A stretch of DNA of 64,000 nt from Bdellovibrionaceae bacterium UBA1609. Lineage in GTDB: Bacteria; Bdellovibrionota; Bdellovibrionia; Bdellovibrionales; UBA1609. A model generated the notes under the pieces. That model ran no database searches and was not told where the DNA came from. It worked only from the letters and a program-made list of their open reading frames with translations. The stretch covers positions 124,001-188,000 of the forward strand of contig DCMZ01000017.1 in assembly GCA_002321895.1 (NCBI GenBank). The letters are read 5' to 3'. Every line of letters begins with the position of its first letter. Position 1 is the stretch's first letter. Positions 35,112 through 43,400 of the stretch are shown one piece after another. Made by a program: the position numbers and the translations under genes.

Positions 35112-35795
35112 CTACCCGGCTCTCAGCCACTCATCTAATACGGACTCGTCTTCTAAACTTTTAAGTTGAGCCAGTGCAATTCTAAACCTCTTTTTAGTGG
35201 GATCATCGGATTCCACAAGAGAGCACATGAGCTGAACTTCTTCTCTTTTGTCCTGTTTGATAATTCTGACGTTACAGTAGCCAACCACCCAATCAGGGAG
35301 GGCATCTTCCAGAAGAATACCTCCAACAGAAACATCCTGTGAATGAGAAACAAAGGTATTCCCATTGGTTTCTATAACCACTTTATATCTATTATCGTAC
35401 CGAGAATGTTCTCTTACTAGAAATTCCTTATCTTGATCGACAATCAAACTTTGCTCACGTTCTTCCATATAATGGACGTGGTTCTTATCACCAACTTCTT
35501 CTTCCGCTACTGAATGTTCATCGGCTTCATTTCCTTGAAATCCGGCAACCTCATTATTTATGACATTACCACTTTGTTGGTTCGGTGTTTTAGGGAACTG
35601 GTTTTCCCCCGGCTGGACATATCTGAGATGTAAACCCATCTCTCTCAATCTCTTCCAGCCATTGTGCCCTTCAATATGAGCCACCCAATTCCATAGCGCA
35701 GCTTCTCCCAGAGCATAAGTGAGGCGCACCAACTCGTCCTCACCCTGTCCCGATATTTTCTGACTGGTTTTTGTGTTAAACAAATACCATTTCAT
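35112..35795 (-). CDS. GYF-like plus PilZ domain protein (c-di-GMP effector)
   Basis: The N-terminus (MKWYLFNTKTSQKISG ... ALWNWVAHIEGHNGWKRL) looks like a GYF_2/DUF4339 module. A low-complexity acidic linker follows, then a C-terminal PilZ domain with RYDNRYKVVI (RxxxR) and QDVSVGGILLED (DxSxxG), the two motifs that bind cyclic di-GMP. ATG 35795 overlaps the stop of the upstream coiled-coil/SH3 gene as TAATG and has GAGGAG 9 bases before it; a TTG at 35804 sits next to that site. PilZ proteins relay c-di-GMP levels to motility, secretion or envelope machines. The target here is unknown; the coupled exported coiled-coil protein is the obvious partner. Confidence 0.8.
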   Translation of the reverse strand: MKWYLFNTKTSQKISGQGEDELVRLTYALGEAALWNWVAHIEGHNGWKRLREMGLHLRYVQPGENQFPKTPNQQSGNVINNEVAGFQGNEADEHSVAEEEVGDKNHVHYMEEREQSLIVDQDKEFLVREHSRYDNRYKVVIETNGNTFVSHSQDVSVGGILLEDALPDWVVGYCNVRIIKQDKREEVQLMCSLVESDDPTKKRFRIALAQLKSLEDESVLDEWLRAG

Positions 35796-36964
35796 TAGAA
35801 ACAACTCCTCGATATGTACCCTAGACGTTTTTTTGTTTCACCGTTGTATGAACGATACCATCGCGATTTATACTTCTTAACGTAGACCTTACTACCCTTT
35901 TCCGCTATAGTCACTTTGCTCGATGAGCTAGACGGCTTAGATCTAATATTGCAATCTTGCTTCAAACTCACTAAACGCACTCGCTTATTGCTAGAGGCTT
36001 TCTTCAATCCCACCTTCATATTAGAAGTGTCTTTAGGCAAAGATGCATTTGAATCTATAGTTTGAGCTTCGCGCAGATTCGCCAAAGAGCGCTTCTCATA
36101 GTCAGCAGTTCTATTTTTCATCTTTTTATTATCCAGCTTTAGCTTTTCCATGCGCGCATCATTTGAAGCTTTTAGATCCACTAGCATTTTTGTACTCTGC
36201 TCGTCTCTAGCTCTAGCGTTCATCATTTCCTGCTTCGCTAAAGTGTTCTCTTCCTCGAGTCGTTCAATTTGTGCCTTGTACTTCAAAACTTGCTTTTCGT
36301 TGTCTTCTGCTTGCATCCGATATTTTTCCGCTCGCATTTTAAATTCTTTTATATCGTTGGCGTATTTTTGTGTTTTCTTCTCAGCGACGGCCTTTTCTTT
36401 CATCAACTGATCATTAGTCTTTTGCAGTTTCGTTTGCTTGTCCTTTAATTTCTCCTGAACCAAATTTCTCTGCTGAAGTGCCTCTGCAAGCTTAGCTCTC
36501 ACAGCTCGTAGTTCCTCGAGTTTTAAATCCAACTCATCATTCACTTTAGCCAGCTCTCTTTCCTTCTCACCTTGAACTTGGACATTGGCTTCATGTTCGA
36601 GCTTTACCTTTTCAGTATCTTGCAAAGCCTTCTGAATGCGATCCTGTGCTTGAAGCTTTTCCAGCTCCGCTTTTTTGATCTTGCCTTGGAGTACTTCAAT
36701 TTTCTCATTCAGGTCTTCAATTTCAATTTTAGAATCCCTCTCCTGGGCTCGAGCTTGCGCCATTTCGTTCTGCGCTTCCTGAACCAATTGGTCTTCTTTT
36801 TCCTTCGCATCCTCTAGCCGCTCACGAGCCTCTTCAGCCTCTTCTTGCGCCGCAACTGAGTCCGACTTGGCCGCCTCTAGCTCCATTTCCACATCATCTA
36901 ACTCCGCATGGGCCGATGCCACACAAAGAAGAATTCCCATAAGTCCAATCATTAGCTGTTTCAT
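35795..36964 (-). CDS. Exported coiled-coil protein with C-terminal SH3b-like domain
   Basis: The 389-residue protein has a signal peptide (IGLMGILLCVASAHA), a coiled coil from about residue 22 to 300 rich in Glu, Lys, Gln and Ala, and a C-terminal bacterial SH3-like domain (about 330-389; LKQDCNIRSKPSSSSSKVTIAEKGSKVYV ... YISRSC) with two cysteines. SH3b domains often bind peptidoglycan. It sits upstream of and overlaps the PilZ gene by one base. A periplasmic tether or spacer is inferred. In type it resembles the coil-bearing MotB-like protein, but I see no close sequence match. Confidence 0.8.
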   Translation of the reverse strand: MKQLMIGLMGILLCVASAHAELDDVEMELEAAKSDSVAAQEEAEEARERLEDAKEKEDQLVQEAQNEMAQARAQERDSKIEIEDLNEKIEVLQGKIKKAELEKLQAQDRIQKALQDTEKVKLEHEANVQVQGEKERELAKVNDELDLKLEELRAVRAKLAEALQQRNLVQEKLKDKQTKLQKTNDQLMKEKAVAEKKTQKYANDIKEFKMRAEKYRMQAEDNEKQVLKYKAQIERLEEENTLAKQEMMNARARDEQSTKMLVDLKASNDARMEKLKLDNKKMKNRTADYEKRSLANLREAQTIDSNASLPKDTSNMKVGLKKASSNKRVRLVSLKQDCNIRSKPSSSSSKVTIAEKGSKVYVKKYKSRWYRSYNGETKKRLGYISRSCF

Positions 36965-37300
36965 AACCTGTTCCCTTGTTATGTTATCTTCACTACAAAG
37001 GTCCTATCGGTGCCTGGACTTTTGATTTAAGGATTTTAGAGAAATTTGGCTCATTTGATTCACATCAAGACACTATGAAGTAATTTCAAGTCTCAAAACC
37101 AAAATGGAGCCAAGAGAAAAATGATAGAACTGTTTCAAAATAAAACGATTTTCTCATTTAAAATCAAAGGCTTATAAATTGTGACAACATTATTAGCTCA
37201 ATCCGAGAAGATTACCCCAAAATTTAAGCAGGGATTTATTTCATTTTGCTCATTTTAAAACCCCCTGAGTGTGGTTTTATTTCTAGTTGAACCCTATTTT
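36965..37300. other. Gene-free region upstream of the coiled-coil/SH3 gene
   Basis: About 340 bp without a supportable gene. It should contain the minus-strand promoter of the coiled-coil/SH3 gene, but no convincing -35/-10 pair was seen. The only structure noticed is a weak hairpin-like AAAACC/GGTTTT pair near 37257-37278 with a T-rich tail, just before the sigma-54 element. Confidence 0.35.
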
Positions 37301-37303
37301 AAG

Positions 37304-37319
37304 TGGCACACGGCTTGCT
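37304..37319 (+). promoter_or_regulatory. Sigma-54 (RpoN) promoter
   Basis: TGGCAC, five bases, then TTGCT: an excellent match to the TGGCAC-N5-TTGCW consensus, with the invariant GG and GC 12 bp apart. Transcription should start near 37330 on the plus strand. It requires a bacterial enhancer-binding protein; no such gene is in the window. Confidence 0.82.
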
Positions 37320-37329
37320 CTAAGGAAGG

Positions 37330-37388
37330 ACATATCCCCCTTGGCGGCCTGGCCCCCCCCTCTTTACCCCCAGGTCGTCATTTTTTTT
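37330..37388 (+). ncRNA. Putative short RNA from the sigma-54 promoter, C-rich loop
   Basis: Between the predicted start (about 37330) and the terminator the transcript would be only about 60 nt. It has a CCCCC stretch near 37336 and a 17-base hairpin loop with eight consecutive C and a later CCC run. C-rich loops in bacterial small RNAs often pair with G-rich ribosome-binding sites. It could instead be an attenuated leader of the amidase gene. Inference from promoter and terminator only. Confidence 0.45.
37343..37388 (+). terminator. Intrinsic terminator just after the sigma-54 start site
   Basis: A 10-bp stem (GGCGGCCTGG with CCAGGTCGTC, including two G-U pairs; 37343-37352 and 37370-37379) is followed by an unbroken run of eight T (37381-37388). 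This is a strong intrinsic terminator on the plus strand, about 95 bp before the amidase start. Confidence 0.8.
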
Positions 37389-37413
37389 ATCCAAAATCAT
37401 TTCGGAAAAAATT

Positions 37414-37434
37414 ACCTAGTCAGTGACCTAGTCA
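37414..37434 (+). repeat. Direct repeat ACCTAGTCA, two copies
   Basis: The nine bases ACCTAGTCA occur at 37414-37422 and 37426-37434, 12 bp apart, about one helical turn, 48 bp before the amidase start. They may be a tandem regulator-binding site for a separate amidase promoter. Confidence 0.35.
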
Positions 37435-37481
37435 ACCCTCATTACATCGCATGGCAGTCCATCTATATATAGAATAGAAGT

Positions 37482-38249
37482 ATGAAGCCATTTATCCGAT
37501 CACTACTTCTCCCAGCTACAATACTCTTTCTATCCCATGATGCTTTTGCATTCACTGTGGTCATCGATCCTGGACACGGCGGTTATGACAATGGAGCCAA
37601 TTATTCCGTCGGCACTGAAAAGAGGATTGTACTTGAGGTCTCCAAAAAGCTTGCGAAACTGATAGAGTCCAACCCACAGTTCAAAGTCAAAATGACTCGT
37701 AGTTCGGACTCACCTCGGTCCCTGAAAAAAAGAGCCGAGATGGCACAATCCTTTTCCGGCGACCTATTCTTAAGCATTCATGCCAACTCATCACCTGATT
37801 CAAGGGCCATCGGAGCTGAGTTCTTCTTCCAACATCAACTCCCCCCAGAAAAATCATCTCTATTCTTAGCTCGAAGAGAAGAACACCATGGTGGCCGAAT
37901 CAGTGATGAAGAACGGATGTCTTTTGGCCCGGCCCATAAGAATCCCTATGTAAAGAGCATTTTGGAAGACCTCATCCGCACTCAAAGCATACACTCTAGT
38001 GCGGATCTATCTGTTCATTTAGTGGAACAGTGGAAAGGCTATAAAAAATCCAAAAAGTACGTCATCCAACAGGCTGAGTTTTACGTGGTATCGAACGTTC
38101 CGATGCCCTCTGTCCTGGTTGAACTCGGCTTTCTCACCCACAAAAAAGAGGGCCCCTTACTGAGCCAAAAAAGCTATCAAAATAAGCTAGCTCAGAGCAT
38201 CTATGATGGGCTCATCAAATATAAAGAATCGTTGGACAAAACATTGTGA
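37482..38249 (+). CDS. N-acetylmuramoyl-L-alanine amidase (Amidase_3)
   Basis: The 255-residue protein has a signal peptide (LLLPATILFLSHDAFA) followed at once by the Amidase_3 catalytic domain: VVIDPGHGGYDNGA (Zn-binding His), the Glu in KRIVLEVSKKL, the second His in DLFLSIHANSS, and the catalytic Glu in VLVELGFLTHKKE. These zinc enzymes cut the bond between muramic acid and the peptide stem in peptidoglycan. There is no AMIN or LysM targeting domain. It lies 95 bp downstream of the sigma-54-linked terminator and upstream of rph by 38 bp. Confidence 0.94.
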   Translation: MKPFIRSLLLPATILFLSHDAFAFTVVIDPGHGGYDNGANYSVGTEKRIVLEVSKKLAKLIESNPQFKVKMTRSSDSPRSLKKRAEMAQSFSGDLFLSIHANSSPDSRAIGAEFFFQHQLPPEKSSLFLARREEHHGGRISDEERMSFGPAHKNPYVKSILEDLIRTQSIHSSADLSVHLVEQWKGYKKSKKYVIQQAEFYVVSNVPMPSVLVELGFLTHKKEGPLLSQKSYQNKLAQSIYDGLIKYKESLDKTL

Positions 38250-38287
38250 TCCCCTCTATTGTAAGCTCTCAATCGTAAGGGAGAGTT

Positions 38288-38992
38288 ATGCGTACAGATG
38301 GACGTGAAGATCATCAGTTAAGACCTGTAGAAATTGTGCCTCAGTTTAACCGTCATGCTGAAGGAAGTGTGTTGATTAAGATGGGTCACACTCATGTGGC
38401 CTGCACGGCCTCGGTTGAACCCGGCGTACCCAAATGGATGATGGGCTCCGGACAGGGCTGGGTCACCGCAGAGTACGGCATGTTACCACGTTCCACACAC
38501 TCCAGAATGCGACGAGATAAAACTGCAAACAGTGGCAGAAGTCAGGAAATATCCCGACTCATTGGACGGTCACTTCGCTCATGCATTGATTTGGGAAAAC
38601 TTGGAGAAAAGCAGATCACCGTAGATTGCGATGTTCTGCAAGCTGATGGCGGAACACGAACCGCTGCAATTACTGGAGGGTTTGTTGCACTTCAACTGGC
38701 CATCCAGTTTTTACTTAATCAGAATGAAATAAAAGAAAATCCTATTAAATATAATATTAGCGCTGTGAGCATTGGTCTTCAGGGATCCCGACCTCTCTTG
38801 GACCTCAACTATGACGAAGACGCCAATATCGATACGGATATGAACTTCGTAATGAATGAAGAAAATAATTTTATCGAAATACAGGGGACGGCTGAAGGAA
38901 ACCCTTTCAGCGAGGTGGAATTACAATCCATGATTGAGCTGGCCAAAAAGGGCTGCCAAGAACTAATAGATTTACAAAAGAAACATTCTTAA
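38288..38992 (+). CDS. rph: Ribonuclease PH
   Basis: This 234-residue protein starts with the family signature MRTDGREDHQLRPVEI and contains SVLIKMGHTHVACTASVE, WVTAEYGMLPRSTHSR, RSQEISRLIGRSLRS and the catalytic-site DCDVLQADGGTRTAAITG. RNase PH is a phosphate-dependent 3'-5' exonuclease that trims tRNA 3' ends. It lies between the amidase and rdgB genes on the same strand, a common arrangement for rph-rdgB. Confidence 0.97.
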   Translation: MRTDGREDHQLRPVEIVPQFNRHAEGSVLIKMGHTHVACTASVEPGVPKWMMGSGQGWVTAEYGMLPRSTHSRMRRDKTANSGRSQEISRLIGRSLRSCIDLGKLGEKQITVDCDVLQADGGTRTAAITGGFVALQLAIQFLLNQNEIKENPIKYNISAVSIGLQGSRPLLDLNYDEDANIDTDMNFVMNEENNFIEIQGTAEGNPFSEVELQSMIELAKKGCQELIDLQKKHS

Positions 38993-39003
38993 AAGGAATA
39001 TAA

Positions 39004-39585
39004 ATGGACATCTGGTTAGCCACCTCCAATAGCGGAAAAGTGAACGAATTTAAATCTTTGTTACATGGTAAAGGTTTAGTTTTTCACCAACTCTCTGAAG
39101 TTAAAAATTACCACTCCCCGGCGGAAACTGGAGAGACCTTTTTAGATAACGCCCGCATCAAAGCTAAATCTTTAAAATCCGTAATGCCCGATCAATGGGT
39201 AGTGGCTGAAGACTCTGGCCTACAAGTCAAAGGCCTTAAAGACTTGCCCGGAGTTCATAGCGCTAGGTACGCTGGCGATAAAGCCACCGACCATGAAAAT
39301 GTGGCCAAAGTCATGAAGATGGTCAACCTTCGGACTCCCACCGAGAGATCGGCTAAATTTGTTTGTTGTATTGTAGCCATTTCTCCCACTGGAGAAGAGT
39401 TTGTATTCGACGGTGTTGTTGAAGGTAGTATCTCTAAGAAAGTCGCCGGCACAGCTGGTTTTGGCTATGACGTTTGCTTTATCCCCGAAGGTGAGGAAAA
39501 AACTTTCGCAGAACTAGGGATTCCATTTAAAAATAAAGTCTCACACAGAGCACAAGCCATTCGAAAGCTGGTAGAGATTTTTTAA
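39004..39585 (+). CDS. rdgB: XTP/dITP diphosphatase (non-canonical purine NTPase)
   Basis: The 193-residue protein has the HAM1/RdgB signatures WLATSNSGKVNEFKSLL, AETGETFLDNARIKA, VVAEDSGLQVKGLKDLPGVHSARYAG and GFGYDVCFIPEGEEKTFAEL. It hydrolyses dITP and XTP to monophosphates and so keeps deaminated purines out of DNA. It starts 11 bp after rph and ends 4 bp before the convergent STAS gene. Confidence 0.96.
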   Translation: MDIWLATSNSGKVNEFKSLLHGKGLVFHQLSEVKNYHSPAETGETFLDNARIKAKSLKSVMPDQWVVAEDSGLQVKGLKDLPGVHSARYAGDKATDHENVAKVMKMVNLRTPTERSAKFVCCIVAISPTGEEFVFDGVVEGSISKKVAGTAGFGYDVCFIPEGEEKTFAELGIPFKNKVSHRAQAIRKLVEIF

Positions 39586-39589
39586 ATTT

Positions 39590-39940
39590 TTACCTTCTTA
39601 ATCGCTCAACGCTTTCAGCCACAATGACATTTTCCAATGTAGCAAAGATGGAAATTTGTCGCTTCAGTTTTTCGGTAGGGCCTACTATGGCCAAACTGCC
39701 ACCATTGCCCAATAACTCGTCCGCTTTCTCTGATATAAATCTGATGGCATTAAAGCTTAAAAAGCCTGTGTTGGAAAAATCCAACGCCACCCATGGGCCC
39801 TTATTAGCTATGTAGCTAATGAGCTGTTCGGAGAAATCTTCAAAGTTGAAGGCATCCACTCGCTCAGGAATTTCAAATACACCCCATTGAGCATCTCCGC
39901 TGGGGCCTAATTCTCGTCGTCTTAGAAGTTCAGTTTCCAT
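39590..39940 (-). CDS. STAS-domain protein lacking the usual phospho-serine
   Basis: A short STAS-domain protein (anti-sigma-factor antagonist type) with strands GVFEIPERVDAF and WVALDFSNTGFLSFNAIRFIS, then SLAIVGPTEKLKRQISI. In SpoIIAA-like proteins the loop reads DSSG, with Ser phosphorylated by an anti-sigma kinase; here it reads SFNA, so that switch is probably lost. I chose the METELLRRREL start at 39940, which gives the normal STAS length; a GTG at 39991 is also open. It is convergent with rdgB. The partner is unknown. Confidence 0.7.
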   Translation of the reverse strand: METELLRRRELGPSGDAQWGVFEIPERVDAFNFEDFSEQLISYIANKGPWVALDFSNTGFLSFNAIRFISEKADELLGNGGSLAIVGPTEKLKRQISIFATLENVIVAESVERLRR

Positions 39941-40056
39941 AAACAAAATTATTGAAAATCGATTCGATCCTGTCCAGCCCAAACGCCGCACATCTATGCC
40001 TAAATCCTAGGTTTTTTTAAATAAACCTAGAGCCAAAACTGGACTTTATAAATGGG

Positions 40057-41022
40057 ATGGGATACATGATTCACACTATGCGAGAACTGAAAATATTTAG
40101 CGGAAATAGTGTCCCAGATTTTGCGGCCAAAGTGGCTGAAAATGTGGGTGTACCACTTGGAAAAAGCAGCATTAGCCACTTCTCTGATGGTGAGATTCAG
40201 GTCGAGATCCACGAGAGCGTTCGTGGGGCTGATGTTCATATCATCCAGAGCACCTGCCCTCCTGGAAACGAACATTATATGGAGTTATTCATAACCCTCG
40301 ACGCCTTGCGTCGAGCTAGTGCTAACTCCATCACCGCCGTGATCCCATACTATGGTTACGCGAGACAGGATCGAAAAGTAGCTCCTCGTGCTCCCATTTC
40401 CGCCAAATGTGTGGCGGATCTGATAATTGCCGCTGGAGCCAATCGTGTACTCACTGTAGATTTACATTCAGCCCAGATTCAGGGCTTTTTCAACTGTCCC
40501 GTGGATCACTTATTTGCCATTCCAACAATGGCTCGCCGCTGGAGAGAAGAATACGGCGCTGGTGACGATTTTGTAGTTGTCAGTCCAGATGCTGGAGGCG
40601 TTGAGCGAGCCAGAGCCTTTGCAAAGCGGGTAGAATCTCCCATTGCAATCATTGATAAGCGCCGTCTTGGACCCAATGAAGCCAAAGCCTACCATCTTAT
40701 TGGAGATGTTAAGGGTAAAATTGCCATTATTGTGGACGATATGATCGATACTGGTGGTACTCTGGTGCAAGCAGTTGACAGTTTGATCGGAAATGGTGCA
40801 AAAAAGGTGTTTGCGGTGTGTACACATCCACTGTTCTCCGGACCGGCCATCTCAAGAATCAATGAGTGTAAGTTAGAGAGAATTTTGGTTTCAGATACCA
40901 TCCCTTTGAGCGAAGCGGGCAAGCAGAGCTCGAAGATCGAGGTGGTTTCGGTGGCACCGGTGGTGGCTGAGGCCATAAAAAGAATTTACAGCCATGAATC
41001 TGTAACTTCTTTGTTTGATTAA
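40057..41022 (+). CDS. prs: Ribose-phosphate pyrophosphokinase
   Basis: The protein has the PRPP synthetase signatures ELKIFSGNSVPDFAAKVAE, FSDGEIQVEIHESVRG, the ATP-binding VIPYYGYARQDRK, VLTVDLHSAQIQGFF, and the PRPP-binding AIIVDDMIDTGGTLVQA. It makes phosphoribosyl pyrophosphate from ribose 5-phosphate and ATP. Three in-frame ATGs lie at the start; the family usually begins at MRELKIF (40078), so the first seven residues may not be translated. It heads the prs-rplY-pth-ychF run. Confidence 0.97.
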   Translation: MGYMIHTMRELKIFSGNSVPDFAAKVAENVGVPLGKSSISHFSDGEIQVEIHESVRGADVHIIQSTCPPGNEHYMELFITLDALRRASANSITAVIPYYGYARQDRKVAPRAPISAKCVADLIIAAGANRVLTVDLHSAQIQGFFNCPVDHLFAIPTMARRWREEYGAGDDFVVVSPDAGGVERARAFAKRVESPIAIIDKRRLGPNEAKAYHLIGDVKGKIAIIVDDMIDTGGTLVQAVDSLIGNGAKKVFAVCTHPLFSGPAISRINECKLERILVSDTIPLSEAGKQSSKIEVVSVAPVVAEAIKRIYSHESVTSLFD

Positions 41023-41049
41023 AATTGAGAGAAAAAAACGAGGTAAAAA

Positions 41050-41682
41050 ATGGCTGATACAATTACAATTAACGCAACTGACAGAACTCCTGGTAAAGGA
41101 ATTTCTGGAAAATTAAGACGTGCTAAACAAGTTCCTGCAGTGGTTTACGGACCCAAGCTCGACAGTACACCCATCACGATTCAACAAAACGATGCGATTA
41201 AATACACGGGTCATGGCTACGATAACGCCATTTTCACTGTTAGCGGTGGAAAAGTGGGAACGATCAATGTTTTAGTGAAGTCTGTAGACAGACATCCTAC
41301 CACTCACCTGCCAACACACATCGATTTCTATGCTCCTGACATGACAAAAACTGTTCGTGTTGAAGTGGAAGTGAAGTTCGAAGGAAAACCAGCCGGCGCT
41401 CAAGACGGTGGTGTACTTAGCATTGCTCATCGTGAGATCGAGATTGAATGTCTTCCTAACGAAATCCCAGATCACTTTTCCGTTGATGTTTCAAGCTTAG
41501 AGCTTAACGGAGCGATTCACGTTTCAGACATCCCAATGCCTGAAAACTTTAAAGTAATGTCTTCTATGGAAATGACTCTTTGTACTTGTGCAGTAGTTGC
41601 AGAAGAAAAAGAAGCGGATCCTGCTGCTGAAGGCGCTGTTGAAGGCGCTGCCCCTGCTGAAGGCGCAGAAAAGAAAGACTAA
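41050..41682 (+). CDS. rplY: 50S ribosomal protein L25/Ctc
   Basis: This 210-residue protein begins with the L25 domain (LRRAKQVPAVVYGPKLDSTPITI) that binds 5S rRNA, followed by the beta domain of the longer Ctc form (VEVKFEGKPAGAQDGGVLSIAHREIEIECLPNEIPDHFSVDVSSLELN). The C-terminus is an Ala/Glu/Gly-rich tail (EGAVEGAAPAEGAEKKD), a usual feature of long L25 proteins. It sits between prs and pth, the classical order. Confidence 0.96.
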   Translation: MADTITINATDRTPGKGISGKLRRAKQVPAVVYGPKLDSTPITIQQNDAIKYTGHGYDNAIFTVSGGKVGTINVLVKSVDRHPTTHLPTHIDFYAPDMTKTVRVEVEVKFEGKPAGAQDGGVLSIAHREIEIECLPNEIPDHFSVDVSSLELNGAIHVSDIPMPENFKVMSSMEMTLCTCAVVAEEKEADPAAEGAVEGAAPAEGAEKKD

Positions 41683-41715
41683 TCTTAACCCTTTCACCTG
41701 ATTTGGTTGAAACGA

Positions 41716-42282
41716 ATGAAGCTGATTGTTGGCCTGGGAAACCCAGGCCAAAAATATATAATGAACCGGCATAACATAGGCTTCATGGGCGTAGATGCTC
41801 TCGCCCAAGCCTTTGCATTTCCCCCTTTCAAATCCGAAAAAAAAGCACTGACATCTAAAGGCCGTATCGGAGACAACTCTGTCTTATTAGCAAAACCTCA
41901 GACTTACATGAATAATTCCGGAGAATCCGTACGAGCACTTTTAGACTATTATAAGGTGGAACTGCAGGACCTACTGGTTCTGCATGACGAAGTGGAGTTT
42001 CCCTACAGCATCATGAAGTTTCAACAGAATCGTGGCCATGCTGGCCAAAATGGTGTGCGGGATATTCATACTCACCTGGGAACAAACAAATATGGACGCC
42101 TCAGACTGGGAGTGGGCAGACCCTCTAGAGGAGATATGGCCAGTCATGTGCTCTCCAATTTTTCAAAAGAAGAAGAGAAGACATTAACAGATTATTTGAA
42201 TAATATTGTGGATGGCGTAGAGGCCTTTGTAAAACACGGCCTTAATAGTGCGGCCAATGAATTTAACAATCCCGGGAGCTGA
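41716..42282 (+). CDS. pth: Peptidyl-tRNA hydrolase
   Basis: The protein starts KLIVGLGNPGQKYIMNRHNIGF with the catalytic His in RHN, and contains LLAKPQTYMNNSGESV, LVLHDEVEF and RGHAGQNGVRDI, all family signatures. It releases peptides from prematurely dropped peptidyl-tRNA. I chose ATG 41716; an in-frame TTG at 41707 would add three residues. It lies between rplY and ychF; it ends 2 bp before ychF. Confidence 0.97.
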   Translation: MKLIVGLGNPGQKYIMNRHNIGFMGVDALAQAFAFPPFKSEKKALTSKGRIGDNSVLLAKPQTYMNNSGESVRALLDYYKVELQDLLVLHDEVEFPYSIMKFQQNRGHAGQNGVRDIHTHLGTNKYGRLRLGVGRPSRGDMASHVLSNFSKEEEKTLTDYLNNIVDGVEAFVKHGLNSAANEFNNPGS

Positions 42283-42284
42283 TC

Positions 42285-43379
42285 ATGGGTCTTAAGTGTG
42301 GAATCGTAGGTTTACCTAACGTTGGTAAGAGTACTCTCTTTAATGCTTTAACAAGTGCGGAGGCAGAATCGGCCAACTACCCTTTTTGCACTATCGACCC
42401 TAACGTAGGAGTGGTAACAGTTCCTGATCAGCGCTTAGATCAAATCACTCAATTTATAAAACCTCAAAGTTTAATCCCTACAGCCATTGAGTTTGTTGAT
42501 ATCGCTGGCCTAGTGGCCGGAGCGAGCAAAGGTGAAGGCCTAGGAAACCAATTTCTGGCTAATATCCGAGAAACAGATGCTATCGTGCACGTTGTTCGCT
42601 GTTTTGAAGACGACAATGTGATCCATGTTAATGGCTCTGTAGATCCTTTAAGAGACATCGAAACCATTAATACAGAACTTATGCTGGCTGACCTTGAGAG
42701 CGTTGAAAAACGCGTAAAGAAAAATGAAAAGATCGTTCGTACTTCGAAAGATGCAAAACTAATTGCTGAACACGAGTTAATGGTAAGAATTAAAGCCGCA
42801 CTGGAAGAGGGAAAGCCCGCCCGAAGTGTCGAAGTGACCGAAGATGAAGAAAAACTCGTTCCCCAACTCCAGCTGCTGACTTCAAAACCGGTTCTCTATG
42901 CCTGTAATGTCGCAGAGGACATCTCTAAAAGTGAACCTTACGTTGAAAAAGTTCGTCAATTGGCGGAGTCAGAGAACAATAACATTGTTACCATTTGCAG
43001 TGCCATCGAAGCTGAAATCTCCCAACTCGAAGACGAGGAAAAGATGGAGTTTCTAGAGTCCATGGACCTCACCGAACCCGGCCTCAACCGATTGATTCGA
43101 GAAGCCTACTCCCTTTTAGATCTGGAAACCTATTTTACTGCTGGTGAAAAGGAAGTTCGTGCCTGGACCATTCACAAAGGCACTAAAGCACCTCAGGCCG
43201 CTGGAGTCATTCACTCTGATTTTGAAAAAGGATTTATACGCGCCGAAGTCTATCACTGCACAGATTTATTTGAATTCAAATCTGAATCCGCCATCAAAGA
43301 AAAAGGTAAGTTTAGGTCCGAAGGTAAAGAGTACGTCGTAAAAGATGGCGACATCATGCACTTTCTCTTTAACGTTTAA
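42285..43379 (+). CDS. ychF: YchF/OLA1-type ribosome-associated ATPase
   Basis: The 364-residue protein has the Obg-like P-loop GLPNVGKSTLFNALT, switch II DIAGLVAGASKGEGLGNQFLANIRE, an NMxE-type base-recognition motif seen as YACNVAED (which favours ATP), and the C-terminal TGS-like domain (LETYFTAGEKEVRAWTIHKG ... VKDGDIMHFLFNV). YchF binds the ribosome and hydrolyses ATP; it acts in stress control and translation. It follows pth by 2 bp and ends the prs operon. Confidence 0.97.
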   Translation: MGLKCGIVGLPNVGKSTLFNALTSAEAESANYPFCTIDPNVGVVTVPDQRLDQITQFIKPQSLIPTAIEFVDIAGLVAGASKGEGLGNQFLANIRETDAIVHVVRCFEDDNVIHVNGSVDPLRDIETINTELMLADLESVEKRVKKNEKIVRTSKDAKLIAEHELMVRIKAALEEGKPARSVEVTEDEEKLVPQLQLLTSKPVLYACNVAEDISKSEPYVEKVRQLAESENNNIVTICSAIEAEISQLEDEEKMEFLESMDLTEPGLNRLIREAYSLLDLETYFTAGEKEVRAWTIHKGTKAPQAAGVIHSDFEKGFIRAEVYHCTDLFEFKSESAIKEKGKFRSEGKEYVVKDGDIMHFLFNV

Positions 43380-43400
43380 ATATTTTAAATTCGGCTTATT

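Noticed and set aside
37257..37278. AAAACC/GGTTTT hairpin as a terminator
   Set aside because: Only six base pairs, AT-rich, with a poor T tract.
37287..37472. 61-residue open frame on the plus strand across the sigma-54 region
   Set aside because: It starts upstream of the promoter and crosses the terminator and its C-run; composition is not protein-like and no ribosome-binding site is present.
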